From NCBI GenBank assembly GCA_028868895.1, contig JAGWTP010000027.1, positions 1 through 39,042 of the forward strand: a stretch of 39,042 nucleotides of DNA, written 5' to 3'. Below the pieces are notes generated by a model that worked only from the letters and a program-made list of their open reading frames with translations, was not told the origin of the DNA and made no database searches. Origin of the DNA: Burkholderiales bacterium. Lineage in GTDB: Bacteria > Pseudomonadota > Gammaproteobacteria > Burkholderiales > Burkholderiaceae_C. Positions 25,556 to 36,600 of the stretch are shown here, in pieces; position 1 is the stretch's first letter; the number at the start of each line of letters is the position of its first letter. Both the position numbers and the translations under genes were made by a program.

Positions 25556-28165
25556 ATGCTTGACGCCTACCGCCTGCACGTTGCCGAGCGCGCCGCACTC
25601 GGCATCCCGCCACTGCCGCTGTCGGCCGCGCAAACCGCCGCACTGATCGACCTGCTGAAGGCGCCGCCCGCGGGCGAGGAAGCCGCGCTCGTGGAACTGC
25701 TGACGCACCGGGTGCCGGCCGGTGTGGATGACGCGGCCAAGGTGAAGGCGAGCTATCTTGCCGCGCTCGCTCACGGCACCGAGACCTGCGCGCTGATTGG
25801 CCGTGAACGCGCGACCGAACTGCTCGGCACGATGCTGGGCGGCTACAACATCGGCCCACTGGTCGAATTGCTCGACGACGCGGTGGTCGGCGCCGTCGCC
25901 GCCGAAGCGCTGAAGAAGACGCTGCTGATGTTCGACCAGTTCCACGACGTCCAGGAAAAGGCGGGCAAGGGCAACCGGCATGCCAAGGCCGTGCTGCAGA
26001 GCTGGGCCGACGCCGAATGGTTCACCTCGCGCCCCGAGGTGCCCAAGAGCATCACGGTGAGCATCTTCAAGGTCGCCGGCGAGATCAACACCGACGACCT
26101 CTCGCCGGCGCCCGACGCCTGGAGCCGCCCCGACATCCCGCTGCACGCACTGGCAATGCACAAGAACGCCCGCCCCGGCGTGGTGCCCGAACAAGACGGC
26201 AAGCGCGGCCCGGTGAAGTTCATCGAAGCGCTGCGCGCCCGGGGCCATCTGGTGGCCTACGCCGGCGACGTGGTCGGCACCGGATCGAGCCGCAAGTCGG
26301 CCACCAACTCGGTGCTGTGGTTCACCGGCGAAGACATCCCGTTCGTGCCGAACAAGCGTTTCGGCGGCGTCTGCCTTGGCGCCAAGATCGCGCCGATCTT
26401 CTACAACACGATGGAAGACTCGGGCGCGCTGCCGATCGAGCTCGACGTGAGCCGCATGAACATGGGCGACGTGGTCGAACTGCGTCCTTACGAAGGCAAG
26501 GCGCTGAAGGACGGCCAGGTCATCGCCGAATTCAAGGTCAAGAGCGAAGTGCTGTTCGACGAGGTGCGCGCCGGCGGGCGCATTCCGCTGATCATCGGCC
26601 GCGGCCTGACCGCCAAGGCGCGCGAAGCGCTGGGCCTGCCGCCGAGCACGCTGTTCCGCCTGCCGCACAACCCGGCGGACACCGGGAAAGGTTTCAGCCT
26701 GGCCCAGAAGATGGTCGGCAAGGCCTGCGGGCTGCCGGTCGCGAACGGCCAGCAACAGGGCGTGCGCCCGGGCACCTACTGCGAGCCCCGCATGACCAGC
26801 GTCGGCTCGCAAGACACGACCGGCCCGATGACCCGCGACGAACTCAAGGACCTGGCCTGCCTGGGTTTCAGCGCCGACCTGGTGATGCAGAGTTTTTGCC
26901 ACACCGCGGCGTACCCGAAACCGGTCGACGTGAAAATGCACCACGAGCTGCCCGACTTCATCAGCACCCGCGGCGGCATCTCGCTGCGCCCGGGTGACGG
27001 CGTGATCCATTCGTGGCTGAACCGCCTGCTGCTGCCCGACACCGTGGGCACCGGCGGTGACTCGCACACCCGCTTCCCCGTGGGCATCAGCTTCCCGGCC
27101 GGCTCGGGACTGGTGGCGTTCGCCGCCGCGACCGGCGTGATGCCGCTGGACATGCCCGAGAGCGTGCTGGTGCGCTTCAAGGGCACGATGGCCGACGCCG
27201 CCAAGCGCGGCGTCACGTTGCGCGACCTCGTCAACGCGATTCCGCTCTACGCGATCAAGCAGGGCCTGCTCACGGTTGCCAAGCAGGGCAAGAAGAACAT
27301 CTTCAGCGGCCGCATCCTCGAGATCGAGGGCCTGCCCGACCTCAAGGTGGAGCAGGCCTTCGAGCTGAGCGACGCCTCGGCCGAGCGCAGTGCGGCCGGT
27401 TGCACCGTGCACCTGAATGCCGCGCCGATCGCCGAATACATCACCAGCAACATCGCGCTGATGAAGTGGATGATCGCGAGCGGCTATGCCGACGCGCGCT
27501 CGCTGCAGCGGCGCATCGCAGCACAGCAGGCGTGGCTCGCGAACCCGCAACTGTTGCACGGCGATGCCGACGCCGAATACGCCGCCGTGATCGAGATCGA
27601 CCTGGCCGACGTGCAGGAGCCCATCGTCGCCTGCCCGAACGACCCCGACGACGTGAAGACGCTCTCCGACGTGGCCGGCGCCGCGATCGACGAGGTCTTC
27701 ATCGGCTCGTGCATGACCAACATCGGCCACTTCCGCGCCGCCAGCAAGCTGCTCGAAGGCAAGCGCGACATCCCCGTCAAGCTGTGGGTCGCGCCGCCCA
27801 CCAAGATGGACGCGAAGAAGCTCAGCGACGAAGGCCACTACGGCGTGCTCGGCAGTGCCGGCGCACGCATGGAGATGCCCGGCTGCAGCCTGTGCATGGG
27901 CAACCAGGCGCAGGTCAAGGAAGGCGCCACGGTGTTCAGCACCAGCACGCGCAACTTCCCGAACCGGCTGGGCAAGAACAGTAACGTCTATCTCGGTTCG
28001 GCCGAACTGGCCGCGATCTGCGCCAAGCTCGGCCGCATCCCGACGCGCGCCGAGTACCTGCTCGACATCGGCGTGCTCACGCAAACCAGCGACACGGTCT
28101 ACCAGTACCTGAACTTCGACCGGATCGCGGAATTCACCGACGCCGCCGCAGACGCCGGCGCCTGA
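25556..28165 (+). CDS. acnB: Aconitate hydratase B
   Basis: Bifunctional aconitase / 2-methylisocitrate dehydratase, isomerising citrate to isocitrate in the TCA cycle. The 869-residue length matches the AcnB class (E. coli 865). The N-terminal HEAT-like domain ([20 protein letters not shown]) precedes the swivel domain ([18 protein letters not shown]-type block), as in AcnB and unlike AcnA. Core motifs include [41 protein letters not shown] and [21 protein letters not shown]. The 4Fe-4S ligands are Cys719 (GSCMTNIGH), Cys777 and Cys780 ([10 protein letters not shown]). An AGGGAG ribosome site sits about seven bases before the ATG. Confidence 0.97.
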   Translation: MLDAYRLHVAERAALGIPPLPLSAAQTAALIDLLKAPPAGEEAALVELLTHRVPAGVDDAAKVKASYLAALAHGTETCALIGRERATELLGTMLGGYNIGPLVELLDDAVVGAVAAEALKKTLLMFDQFHDVQEKAGKGNRHAKAVLQSWADAEWFTSRPEVPKSITVSIFKVAGEINTDDLSPAPDAWSRPDIPLHALAMHKNARPGVVPEQDGKRGPVKFIEALRARGHLVAYAGDVVGTGSSRKSATNSVLWFTGEDIPFVPNKRFGGVCLGAKIAPIFYNTMEDSGALPIELDVSRMNMGDVVELRPYEGKALKDGQVIAEFKVKSEVLFDEVRAGGRIPLIIGRGLTAKAREALGLPPSTLFRLPHNPADTGKGFSLAQKMVGKACGLPVANGQQQGVRPGTYCEPRMTSVGSQDTTGPMTRDELKDLACLGFSADLVMQSFCHTAAYPKPVDVKMHHELPDFISTRGGISLRPGDGVIHSWLNRLLLPDTVGTGGDSHTRFPVGISFPAGSGLVAFAAATGVMPLDMPESVLVRFKGTMADAAKRGVTLRDLVNAIPLYAIKQGLLTVAKQGKKNIFSGRILEIEGLPDLKVEQAFELSDASAERSAAGCTVHLNAAPIAEYITSNIALMKWMIASGYADARSLQRRIAAQQAWLANPQLLHGDADAEYAAVIEIDLADVQEPIVACPNDPDDVKTLSDVAGAAIDEVFIGSCMTNIGHFRAASKLLEGKRDIPVKLWVAPPTKMDAKKLSDEGHYGVLGSAGARMEMPGCSLCMGNQAQVKEGATVFSTSTRNFPNRLGKNSNVYLGSAELAAICAKLGRIPTRAEYLLDIGVLTQTSDTVYQYLNFDRIAEFTDAAADAGA

Positions 28166-28178
28166 GCGGCAACCACCG

Positions 28179-28204
28179 GGGCGCCGCGATGGCCCGCGGC
28201 GCCC
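28179..28204. terminator. Bidirectional terminator between acnB and the ammonium transporter gene
   Basis: GGGCGCCGCG (28179-28188), loop ATGGCC, CGCGGCGCCC (28195-28204) is a perfect ten-pair GC stem in the 92-base gap between two convergent genes. It lacks long T-runs on either side but is the strongest hairpin in the gap and could serve both genes. Confidence 0.55.
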
Positions 28205-28257
28205 GGCCACGGCCTCGAAGCCGCGGCACGAGCGCGCCGCGGTGTCGTGTCAAGGCT

Positions 28258-29460
28258 TCACCAGTTCGCTTCGTGCTCCGGGGTGGCGCCGATGCGGTGG
28301 ATCGACAGGTCGGCGCCCTCGTATTCCTCTTCGAGCGTGAGCCGCAGCGAGGTCACGCGCTTCAGACCGCCGTAGACGACCAGGCCGGCGATCAGGGCCC
28401 AGCCGATCCCCATCAGCGTGCCCATCACCTGCGCGCCCAGGCTCACGCCGCCGACACCGGCGAGCGCCTTGGCGCCGAAAATGCCGCAGGCGATGCCGCC
28501 CCAGGCGCCGCACAGGCCGTGCAGCGGCCACACGCCGAGCACGTCGTCGATCTTCCAGCGGTTCTGCGTCAGCGTGAACATCGAGACGAAGATCGCGCTG
28601 GCCACGCCACCCACCACGAGCGCGCCCGCCGGGTGCATCACATCCGATCCGGCGCACACCGCCACCAGCCCGGCCAGCGGGCCGTTGTAGGCGAAGCCGG
28701 GGTCGTTGCGGCCGAGCAGCACCGCCACCAGCGTGCCGCCGGCCATCGCCATCAGCGAGTTGACCGCCACCAGGCCGGAGATCTTGTCGATCGTCTGCGC
28801 GCTCATCACGTTGAAGCCGAACCAGCCGACCGCGAGCACCCAGGCACCGAGCGCCAGGAACGGGATGCTCGACGGCGGGTGCGCGCTGATGCCGCCGTCC
28901 TTGCGGTATCGGTTGCTGCGCGCGCCGAGCATCAGGACGGCGATCAGCCCGACCCAGCCACCGAACGCGTGCACGACCACGCTGCCGGCGAAGTCGTGGA
29001 ACTCGGCGCCGGTGAGTTGCTTGATCCAGCCCTGCACGCCGAACCGGTTGCCCCAGACCACGCCTTCGAGCAGCGGGTAGGCCACGCCGACCAGCACCGC
29101 GGTGGCCACCAGTTGCGGCCCGAAGCGCGCGCGCTCGGCGATGCCGCCCGAGACGATCGCCGGGATCGCCGCCGCGAACGTCAGCAAGAAGAAGAAGCGC
29201 ACCAGCTCGTAGCCGTTCTTCAGCGCCAGCGTGTCGGCGCCGCTCAGGAAGCCCACGCCATAGGCCACGGTGTAGCCGATGAAGAAGTAGGCAATGGTGG
29301 AGACCGAGAAGTCGACCAGGATCTTCACGAGCGCGTTGACCTGGTTCTTCTTGCGCACGGTGCCGAGTTCGAGGAACGCGAAACCGGCGTGCATCGCCAG
29401 CACCATCACGGCGCCCAACAAAATGAACAGGGCGTCCGTGCCCTGCTTGACCTGATCCAT
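28258..29460 (-). CDS. amtB: Ammonium transporter (Amt/MEP family)
   Basis: A 400-residue channel-type ammonium transporter with about eleven membrane helices. Visible family blocks: LFILLGAVMVLAMHAGFAFL, GTVRKKNQVNALVKILVDF, SGGIAERARF, FHDFAGSVVVHAFGGWVGLI (first pore His) and WPLHGLCGAWGGIACGIFG (second pore His). The ATG at 29460 is chosen because GGAGG lies six bases upstream on that strand and the helix starts directly; the longer frame adds 22 residues with no support. A glnK partner is not adjacent. A sigma-54-like promoter and repeated half-sites lie just upstream, consistent with nitrogen control. The symbol is a family name; the exact paralogue is not certain. Confidence 0.92.
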   Translation of the reverse strand: MDQVKQGTDALFILLGAVMVLAMHAGFAFLELGTVRKKNQVNALVKILVDFSVSTIAYFFIGYTVAYGVGFLSGADTLALKNGYELVRFFFLLTFAAAIPAIVSGGIAERARFGPQLVATAVLVGVAYPLLEGVVWGNRFGVQGWIKQLTGAEFHDFAGSVVVHAFGGWVGLIAVLMLGARSNRYRKDGGISAHPPSSIPFLALGAWVLAVGWFGFNVMSAQTIDKISGLVAVNSLMAMAGGTLVAVLLGRNDPGFAYNGPLAGLVAVCAGSDVMHPAGALVVGGVASAIFVSMFTLTQNRWKIDDVLGVWPLHGLCGAWGGIACGIFGAKALAGVGGVSLGAQVMGTLMGIGWALIAGLVVYGGLKRVTSLRLTLEEEYEGADLSIHRIGATPEHEANW

Positions 29461-29487
29461 GCGATGCCTCCCGAGTGCGCTTTGTGT

Positions 29488-29569
29488 TGGTGCCCCACGC
29501 ACCATACGTGAAGCAAACCGCACCATGAAAGCAATTCGTGTGCCTTGAATGGTGCGGATTTACGCACCA
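29488..29569 (-). promoter_or_regulatory. Sigma-54-like promoter flanked by GCACCA/TGGTGC half-sites
   Basis: On the minus strand, AGGCACACGAATTGCTT (about 29529-29545) has GG, ten bases, then GC, the sigma-54 -24/-12 pattern. Five GCACCA or TGGTGC words surround it: 29488-29493, 29499-29504, 29520-29525, 29550-29555 and 29564-29569. The last two form a perfect TGGTGCG-N6-CGCACCA palindrome just upstream of the -24 element; the first two form TGGTGC-N5-GCACCA in the predicted leader. The words resemble NtrC half-sites (GCAC/GTGC), but their order is inverted relative to the classical site, so the regulator is uncertain. Confidence 0.5.
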
Positions 29570-29664
29570 ATCGAGAGCCGCCTCGCATCCGGTTGCACCG
29601 GTTCGGATCGTTGGCGCCCAACGTTGAAGCGCGGGGTCGGACCAGCCTCCAGGCTGATGTCGGC

Positions 29665-31110
29665 TCAGTCGCGTTCGGGCGCGATCTCGGTGGCGTAGTC
29701 CACCAGCGCGCCGAGGATGTCCTGGCCGCGCTCGTCGGCCTGCTCCTGCAACGCGTCGATGCGCTCGAAGTACGCGTCCAGCGTCAGCCCACCCGCAACG
29801 CCGTCGTGCAGGCGGCGGGCGCAATGCTCGCGCCATTGCACCTGCTCGGCCTGGTTGAGCGTGGTCGGGAAGTTGCGCGCCCGGTACCGAAACAACAGCT
29901 CGTCCAGCCGCTTGTCGGAGAACGCTGGCCGCTTGGCGGCGAGTTGCGCGCCATCGAGCGCGCGCAGGCGCTGCAGCACGCGCCGGTCTTCGTTGCCGAC
30001 GAAGCCGCCGTACAGGTCTTCGTCCACGTCGGTCGGCTCCGCGCGCGGCGGGCGTTCGAAGATCGCCGGCCACATGCCGGCGAGCAGCTGCGCGTGGCGC
30101 GCCGCGAGTTCGGCGTGGCGCAACGCGCGCGGGATGTCCAGGCCCCAGTGCGAAGCGCGCTCGCCGCTCAAGGTGTTCAGGTTGCCGATCACGATCGGCG
30201 ACTTGTTGATGTGGATGGTCTTGATCGGCAGGCGCGTCACGCCGTCGGGCAGGTCCTCGGTGCGGGTGAACATCCGCGTGCGGATGGTCTCGACGTTCGA
30301 CCCGAACAGTTCGCTCGGGTCGGCCGAGAGGTCCCAGACGATGATCTCGTTCTTGTTGCTCGGGTGCGGCGCGAGCGGCCAGACCGGCGCGATGCAACCG
30401 CGCTCGACGCCGTACATGCCCGAGATGTGCAGGAAGGGCTTGCCCTGCTCTTGCGCTTTCGCCATCTCGCGCAGCACCTCGTGCTTGCTGCGCAGGCGCA
30501 GGCAGAACTCCCACAGGCGGGGCTGGCGGGTCTTGACCAGGCGGGCCAGCGCGATCGTCGCCCGCACGTCCGACAACGCGTCGTGGGCCGCGGCGTGCGC
30601 CAGGCCGTTGGCGGCGGTCAGGTGTTCCAGGCGAAACGAGGCCTGGCCGTCCTCGCGCGTCGGCCACTCGATGCCGTCGGGCCGCAGCGCCCAGGTGCAG
30701 CGCACCACGTCGAGCAGGTCCCAGCGGCCGCACTCGTTCTGCCATTCGCGCGCGTACGGGTCGATCAGATTGCGCCAGAACAGAAAGCGCGTGACCTCGT
30801 CGTCGAAGCGGATCGAGTTGTAGCCCACGCCGACCGTGCCGGGCTGCGCGAGCTGGGCCTCGATCGCGGCGGCGAACGCGTGCTCGGGCAGCCCGCGCTC
30901 CAGGCAGGTCTGCGGCAGGATGCCGGTGAGCAGGCAGGCCTCGGGGTCGGGCAGGTAGTCGGGGGCAGGCTGGCAGTAGTGCATCAGCGGCGTGCCGATC
31001 TCGCGCAGTTGCGCGTCGGTGCGCACGCCGGCGAACTGCGATGGCCGGTCGCGCCGTGGCACCCGGCCGAAGGTTTCGTAGTCGTGCCAGTAGAAGGTCA
31101 TCTCGCTCAT
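29665..31110 (-). CDS. sbcB: Exodeoxyribonuclease I
   Basis: Single-strand-specific 3' to 5' DNA exonuclease acting in mismatch repair, recombination and repair. The 481-residue protein matches the family length (E. coli 475). The DEDD nuclease core is visible: YWHDYETFG with the first Asp and Glu, GYNSIRFDDEVTRFLFWRNL, WDLLDVVRCTWALRP, SFRLEHLTAANGL and AHDALSDVRATIALARL. The SH3-like and helical C-terminal parts follow (LPIKTIHINKSPIV, FRYRARNFPTTLN, LDAYFERIDAL). Start ATG 31110 gives MSEMTFYW; a second ATG at 31101 is equally close to the fold. It is upstream of the ammonium transporter on the same strand, separated by 204 bases, and divergent from serC. Confidence 0.95.
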   Translation of the reverse strand: MSEMTFYWHDYETFGRVPRRDRPSQFAGVRTDAQLREIGTPLMHYCQPAPDYLPDPEACLLTGILPQTCLERGLPEHAFAAAIEAQLAQPGTVGVGYNSIRFDDEVTRFLFWRNLIDPYAREWQNECGRWDLLDVVRCTWALRPDGIEWPTREDGQASFRLEHLTAANGLAHAAAHDALSDVRATIALARLVKTRQPRLWEFCLRLRSKHEVLREMAKAQEQGKPFLHISGMYGVERGCIAPVWPLAPHPSNKNEIIVWDLSADPSELFGSNVETIRTRMFTRTEDLPDGVTRLPIKTIHINKSPIVIGNLNTLSGERASHWGLDIPRALRHAELAARHAQLLAGMWPAIFERPPRAEPTDVDEDLYGGFVGNEDRRVLQRLRALDGAQLAAKRPAFSDKRLDELLFRYRARNFPTTLNQAEQVQWREHCARRLHDGVAGGLTLDAYFERIDALQEQADERGQDILGALVDYATEIAPERD

Positions 31111-31235
31111 GCGGCGCAATCTAACAGGCCGGGCCAACGTGGCGGCTTCGGCTAAGCTAGTGCGCTCGCCGGCCTGCGGGTTGCAGGCTGCCGAGGCCAC
31201 CCGGCCCAGCGCCAACTTCCGGAGACCCGATCGCC

Positions 31236-32318
31236 ATGACCCGTGTATTCAACTTCAGCGCCGGCCCCGCCACCCTGCCCGAGCCGGTGCTGCGCACCGC
31301 CGCGCAGGAAATGCTCGACTGGCACGGCTCGGGCATGTCGGTGATGGAGATGAGCCACCGCGGCAAGGAGTTCATCGCCATCCACGCCGAGGCCGAGGCG
31401 CTGCTGCGCGAGCTGCTCGGCGTGCCCGCGAACTACAAGGTGCTGTTCCTGCAGGGCGGTGCGATCGGCCAGAACGCGCTGGTGCCGATGAACCTGCTGC
31501 GTGGCAAGACGGCCGCCGACTACGTCGACACCGGCGAGTGGTCGAAGAAGTCGATCAAGGAAGCCAGGCACTACTGCAGCGTCAACGTGGCCGCCAGCAG
31601 CGCGGCCGGCGGCTACACCAGCGTGCCCAAGCAGAGCACCTGGAAGCTCGACCCGAACGCCGCCTACGTGCACATCTGCTCGAACGAAACGATCGGCGGC
31701 GTCGAGTACCACTGGACGCCCGACACCGGCGCGGTGCCGCTGGTGGCCGACATGTCGTCCAACATCCTGTCGCGCCCGGTCGATGTGAGCCGCTACGGCC
31801 TGATCTACGCCGGCGCGCAGAAGAACATCGGCCCGGCGGGCCTGACGATCGTGATCGTGCGCGACGACCTGCTCGGCGGCGCGCTGCCGATCACGCCGTC
31901 GGCGTTCGACTACAAGCAGCAGGCCGAGGCCGATTCGATGCTGAACACGCCGCCCACCTACGCGATCTACATCGCCGGGCTCGTATTCAACTGGATCAAG
32001 GCCCAGGGCGGCCTGAAGGCGATGGAAGCACACAACCGCGCCAAGGCGGCGGTGCTCTACGACTTTCTCGACGCCACGTCGTTCTACACCAGCCCGGTCG
32101 CGCGCGAAGACCGTTCGCTGATGAACGTGCCGTTCAAGCTGAAGGACGAGGCGCTCGACGAGGCGTTCCTGAAGGGCGCGCAAGCCCTGCGCATGTTGCA
32201 GTTGAAGGGCCACCGCTCGGTGGGCGGCATGCGCGCATCGATCTACAACGCGATGCCGGTCGAGGGCGTGCAGGCGCTGGTGGCCTACATGAAGGAATTC
32301 GAGGTCCGCCATGGCTGA
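31236..32318 (+). CDS. serC: Phosphoserine aminotransferase
   Basis: PLP enzyme that converts 3-phosphohydroxypyruvate and glutamate to phosphoserine and 2-oxoglutarate (serine synthesis); it also acts in pyridoxine synthesis. The 360-residue product starts [15 protein letters not shown] and has [45 protein letters not shown], and the PLP Lys196 in [13 protein letters not shown], then the helix and [18 protein letters not shown] at the C-terminal domain. The CCGGAGACCC region gives a ribosome site. Its stop overlaps the serA start by eight bases, so the next pathway enzyme is coupled to it. Confidence 0.97.
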   Translation: MTRVFNFSAGPATLPEPVLRTAAQEMLDWHGSGMSVMEMSHRGKEFIAIHAEAEALLRELLGVPANYKVLFLQGGAIGQNALVPMNLLRGKTAADYVDTGEWSKKSIKEARHYCSVNVAASSAAGGYTSVPKQSTWKLDPNAAYVHICSNETIGGVEYHWTPDTGAVPLVADMSSNILSRPVDVSRYGLIYAGAQKNIGPAGLTIVIVRDDLLGGALPITPSAFDYKQQAEADSMLNTPPTYAIYIAGLVFNWIKAQGGLKAMEAHNRAKAAVLYDFLDATSFYTSPVAREDRSLMNVPFKLKDEALDEAFLKGAQALRMLQLKGHRSVGGMRASIYNAMPVEGVQALVAYMKEFEVRHG

Positions 32319-33525
32319 CGCCAGCGTCGGCGCGGCCGTGCCGGCGCAGTTCAAGGTGCTGGTGCTGAACCAGATTGCCGCCGGCGGCCTGAAGCGGCTG
32401 CCGGCCGAGCGCTACGTGGTCGGCAAGGACATCACCGCCCCCGACGCGGTGCTCGTGCGTTCGGCCGACATGCACGCACTGTCCATCCCGGCCAGCGTGC
32501 TGGCGATCGCGCGGGCTGGCGCCGGCACCAACAACATCCCGGTGCGCGCGATGAGCGAACGCGGCGTGCCGGTCTTCAATGCCCCGGGCGCCAACGCCAA
32601 CGCGGTCAAGGAACTGGTGCTGGCGGCGATGCTGATGAGCGCGCGCAACCTCGCGCCGGCGCTGCGCTTCGTCGCCAGCCTGGACCCGCACGCGCCCGGC
32701 ATGGACCAGGCCGTCGAAGACGGCAAGAAGGCATTCGCCGGCTTCGAGCTCGCCGGCCACACGCTGGGCATCGTCGGCCTGGGCAAGGTCGGCTGCCTGG
32801 TCGCCGACGCCGCGATCAAGCTCGGCATGCAGGTCTACGGCTACGACCCGCACATCACGGTCGACGCCGCGTGGAGCCTGCCGGCGCAGGTGAAGAAGGC
32901 CGCCAGCGTGGCCGAGGTGTTGAAGCACGCCGACTTCGTCACGCTGCACGTGCCGCTGATCGACGCGACCCGCGACCTCGTCAACGCCGACAACATCGGC
33001 CTGATGCGCGCCGGCGCAGTGTTGCTCAACTTCTCGCGCGAAGGCGTCGTCAACGAGCCGGCGGTGCTGACCGCGCTCGACGCACAGCGCCTGCGCGGGT
33101 ACGCCTGCGACTTCCCGAGCGCGGCCCTCAACGGCAACCCGCGGGTGATCGCGCTGCCGCACCTCGGCGCCTCCACCGCCGAAGCCGAAGAGAACTGCGC
33201 GGTGATGGTCGCCGAGCAGCTGCGCGACTTCCTCGAACACGGCAATGTGAACAACGCGGTCAACTTTCCGGCGGTGAGCATGGCGCGCGAATCGGCCTAC
33301 CGCGTGGCCATCGCCAACGCCAACGTGCCCAACATGCTCGGCCAGATTTCGACCGCGATGGCCAACGCCGGGCTGAACATCCACAACATGGTGAACAAGT
33401 CGCGCGGCGACATGGCCTACACGCTGGTCGATGTCGACAGTGTCGTGAACGTTGGTGTGCTCGACGCGATCCGCGCCATCGATGGCGTGCTGTCGGTGCG
33501 CTACCTGCCGCACCACGACGCCTGA
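32311..33525 (+). CDS. serA: D-3-phosphoglycerate dehydrogenase
   Basis: NAD-dependent first step of serine synthesis: 3-phosphoglycerate to 3-phosphohydroxypyruvate, the substrate of SerC. The 404-residue protein has the substrate domain ([40 protein letters not shown]), the Rossmann motif [34 protein letters not shown], active-site Arg in [12 protein letters not shown] and His in [15 protein letters not shown], and a C-terminal ACT-like domain ([22 protein letters not shown]) that probably senses L-serine. The loop after FSR departs from the usual SRG form. The start overlaps serC by eight bases. Encoding steps one and two in consecutive genes in reverse order suggests a dedicated serine operon. 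Confidence 0.95.
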   Translation: MADASVGAAVPAQFKVLVLNQIAAGGLKRLPAERYVVGKDITAPDAVLVRSADMHALSIPASVLAIARAGAGTNNIPVRAMSERGVPVFNAPGANANAVKELVLAAMLMSARNLAPALRFVASLDPHAPGMDQAVEDGKKAFAGFELAGHTLGIVGLGKVGCLVADAAIKLGMQVYGYDPHITVDAAWSLPAQVKKAASVAEVLKHADFVTLHVPLIDATRDLVNADNIGLMRAGAVLLNFSREGVVNEPAVLTALDAQRLRGYACDFPSAALNGNPRVIALPHLGASTAEAEENCAVMVAEQLRDFLEHGNVNNAVNFPAVSMARESAYRVAIANANVPNMLGQISTAMANAGLNIHNMVNKSRGDMAYTLVDVDSVVNVGVLDAIRAIDGVLSVRYLPHHDA

Positions 33526-33626
33526 GCTCGTTGATCTGCGGCACAGCCAAGGGCGCTGCTTTCTGCTAGAACCGAACCTCGTCGTGTCTTGCGGACTGCG
33601 GTGGCACTCATGCGCGAAGGAGCCAG

Positions 33627-36600
33627 GTGACCGAAATGGAATCGACGCCGGGCACGCCCGGCCTGCGGCGCCGCACCGCGTGGGTGATCGCCGCCATGTG
33701 GAGCCTCGGGGTGCTCGGCGTCGCTGCGTGGTGGTTGCAGGATCGGCTCGCCGAACACCACGAAGAATCCGCCGCCACCGGCGCGGTGCGCCTGAGCGGC
33801 GTCAAGGAGACGCTGGCGATCACGCTGCGGCAACTCGCCGCGCTGCCGCACGATCTGTCGCACCGCCGGACCGTTCCTGAGTTCGTCGCGGGCACGTCCG
33901 CCACCGACGCGCCAGCGGCGCAGAGCGTCGAGATCCAGCAGACGCTCGACCGGCTCAGCGCCGATTTCAGCCTGCCGCTGGTGGCGCTGATCAACCGCCG
34001 CGGCGAGTTGCTGGCAAGCAACGAGGCTTCGGGCGGCCGCGCCGGCAGCGCGTCGGCTCCGTTGCCGATCCAGACTTTCTTCAATGAGGCGATGGCGCGC
34101 GGCTCGTCGATCCAGTTCTCCGCGGATCGGGACGGCGGCCTTCCGGAGTTCTATTTCGCGAGCCGGGTGCTGCGCGACAGCGTGCCGGTCGGCGTCGCGG
34201 TGGTCACGCAAGACACCGGCACGTTGAACCGCCTTCTCAGCGAAGCTCGTGGCGCACGCGTGTTTGCCAGCGACCCCAACGGCGTGATCGTGCTGGCCGA
34301 CCGCAGCGATCTGCTGATGATGCGGCTGCCAGGCTCGGCGCAACGGCCCGAGGCCGAGTGGCAGGCGATCTACCGCCGGGTGCCGCAGCCGGTCGCGTGG
34401 CAGCAGTCACGTCGCAGCGGCGATGCCGGCGGCGCGCTCATCACGCACCTCGGCGGCCTGCGCCATGTCTCGCTGTCGTCGCCGCTGGCCGACACGCCGC
34501 TCAAGATCTGGGTGCTCGAACCGTTGCAGGAAGAATCGACGATCGTGCGCAATGCCTGGATCGGCGGCGTTGTCGTCTGGCTGTTCGGGTGCGCGCTGAT
34601 CTGGCTCGGCTGGCGCCGCGTTCATTCGCTCGACGCCGCGGTGCAGGCGCGCCGCGAGATCTTCGAGCTGACGCAGGCGCTGCCGCTGACGGTGTTCCGC
34701 TACACCCGGCCCGCCCACGGCGCGCCACGCTTCACCTTCATCGGCCGCGGCGTCGAGGCCCTCTTCGGCGTCGATGCCGCCAAGCTCGAAGCCGACCCCG
34801 AACTGCCGTGGCGCCTGGCCGGCGACGACCGGCCGCCGACCCGGCCGCACGAGTTCAGCATCGAGCGCGGCGACCGCGTGACCTGGGTGCTGGCCGACAG
34901 CACGCCCAAACCCGAGGCCGACGGCGGCACCACCTACAACGGCTACTGGCTCGACATCACCGCGCGGCGCGAAGCCCAGGCGCGCTTCGCCGCGGTGTTC
35001 GAGCATGCGTCGACGAGCTACCTGTTCTTCGACGCACGACACGGCCTGATGCACTGCAACCCGGCCACGCTGAAGCTGTTCGGCGCCAGCGAAGAGCAGA
35101 CACTCGTCGGCCGCAACCCGTGGACGCCGGGCCTGTCTCCGGAGTTGCAGGCCGACGGCCAATCGAGCCGAACCCGCGCGCTCGAGGGGCTGCGCGAACA
35201 CACCGCCACGCGCCAGCGCGTGCGCACCTTCGAGTGGCGTTTCAGGCGCCTCGACGGCAGCGAGTTCGACACCGAGGTCAGTGTGATCGCACTCGAATGG
35301 GTCGGCACGCCCGAGTTCTGCGCAGTAATCCAGGACATCACCGCGCGCAAGCAGCTCCAGGCCTCGATGCAGCAGGCGCGCGATGCGGCCGAGGCGGCCA
35401 ACCAGACCAAGTCGAGTTTCCTCGCCAACATGTCGCACGAGCTGCGCACGCCGATGAACTCGATCATCGGCATGACCCATCTCGCGCTCGAAGACGGCCT
35501 GCCTGACAAGCAGCGCGACTACATCGAAAAGGCCCACAGCTCGGCGCGCAACCTGCTTCAGATCCTCAACGACATCCTCGACGTCTCGAAGATCGAAGCC
35601 GGCCAGCTGGCCCTGGAGCGAATCGACTTCGAACTCGAATCGGTGGTCAGCGAGATGGCCGACGTGCTCGGACTCAAAGCCGACGAGAAGGGTCTGGAGC
35701 TGCTGTTCAGCGCCTCACCCGACTTGCCGCGCCGCCTCGTCGGCGACCCCACCCGGCTGCGCCAGGTGCTGGTGAACCTGGGCGGCAACGCGATCAAGTT
35801 CACCGACGCCGGCGAAGTCACGGTCGGCATGGAGCTGGCGCAGCAGGACGCCGATTCGGTCGAGGTCCACGCCTGGGTGCGCGACACCGGTGTGGGCATG
35901 AGCGCCGACGAGCTGGCGCGCCTGTTCCAGCCGTTCGTGCAGGCCGACAGCTCGACCACCCGGCGCTACGGCGGCACCGGCCTGGGCCTCGTGATCAGCC
36001 GCCAGCTCGTCGAGCGCATGGGCGGGCGGATGTGGGTCGACAGCGAACCCGGCAAGGGCTCCACCTTCCACTTCACGGCGCGCTTCGGGCGCAGTGCGCC
36101 GCGCGCCGCGGCCCGGGCCTGGATGGCCAACGAGCTGCGCGGCCAGCGTGCGCTGCTGGTCGACGACAACGCCGCCGCGCTCGATGTGATGAGCTCGATG
36201 CTCGAAACGCTGGGCGTGGTCGTCGACCGGGCCGCCAGCGGCGAGCAGGCGCTGGCGATGGTCGACGCCCAGCCGCAGGCTTACACCTGGTTCCTGATCG
36301 ACTGGAAGATGCCGGGTATGGACGGCGTGGCCTGCGCCCGCCGCATCCTCGAGAAGCACCCGCTGGTTCGCCCGTGCATCCTGCTGGTGACCGGCTTCGC
36401 GCGCGACGACGCGCTGCGCGCGAGCGCCGGCGTGCCGCTGGCCGGCGTGCTGCTCAAGCCGGTCACACCGTCGAGCCTGCACGACTGCCTGGTGCAGGCC
36501 CGCCGGCTGGCATCGGCCGCGCCGGTCACCGCCCGGCGCGTCATCAACACGCCGCCACTGTCGCAGGCCGTGCGCGAGCGGCTCGCCGGCGCGCGCGTGC

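Noticed and set aside
25529-28210. 893-codon minus-strand frame antisense to acnB
   Set aside because: Plus-strand acnB is full length with all cluster ligands; the opposite frame is a composition artefact.
28250-30745. 831-codon minus-strand frame running through both the ammonium transporter and sbcB regions
   Set aside because: It is out of frame with both real genes and has no conserved motif; the 204-base gap between them carries promoter-like sequence.
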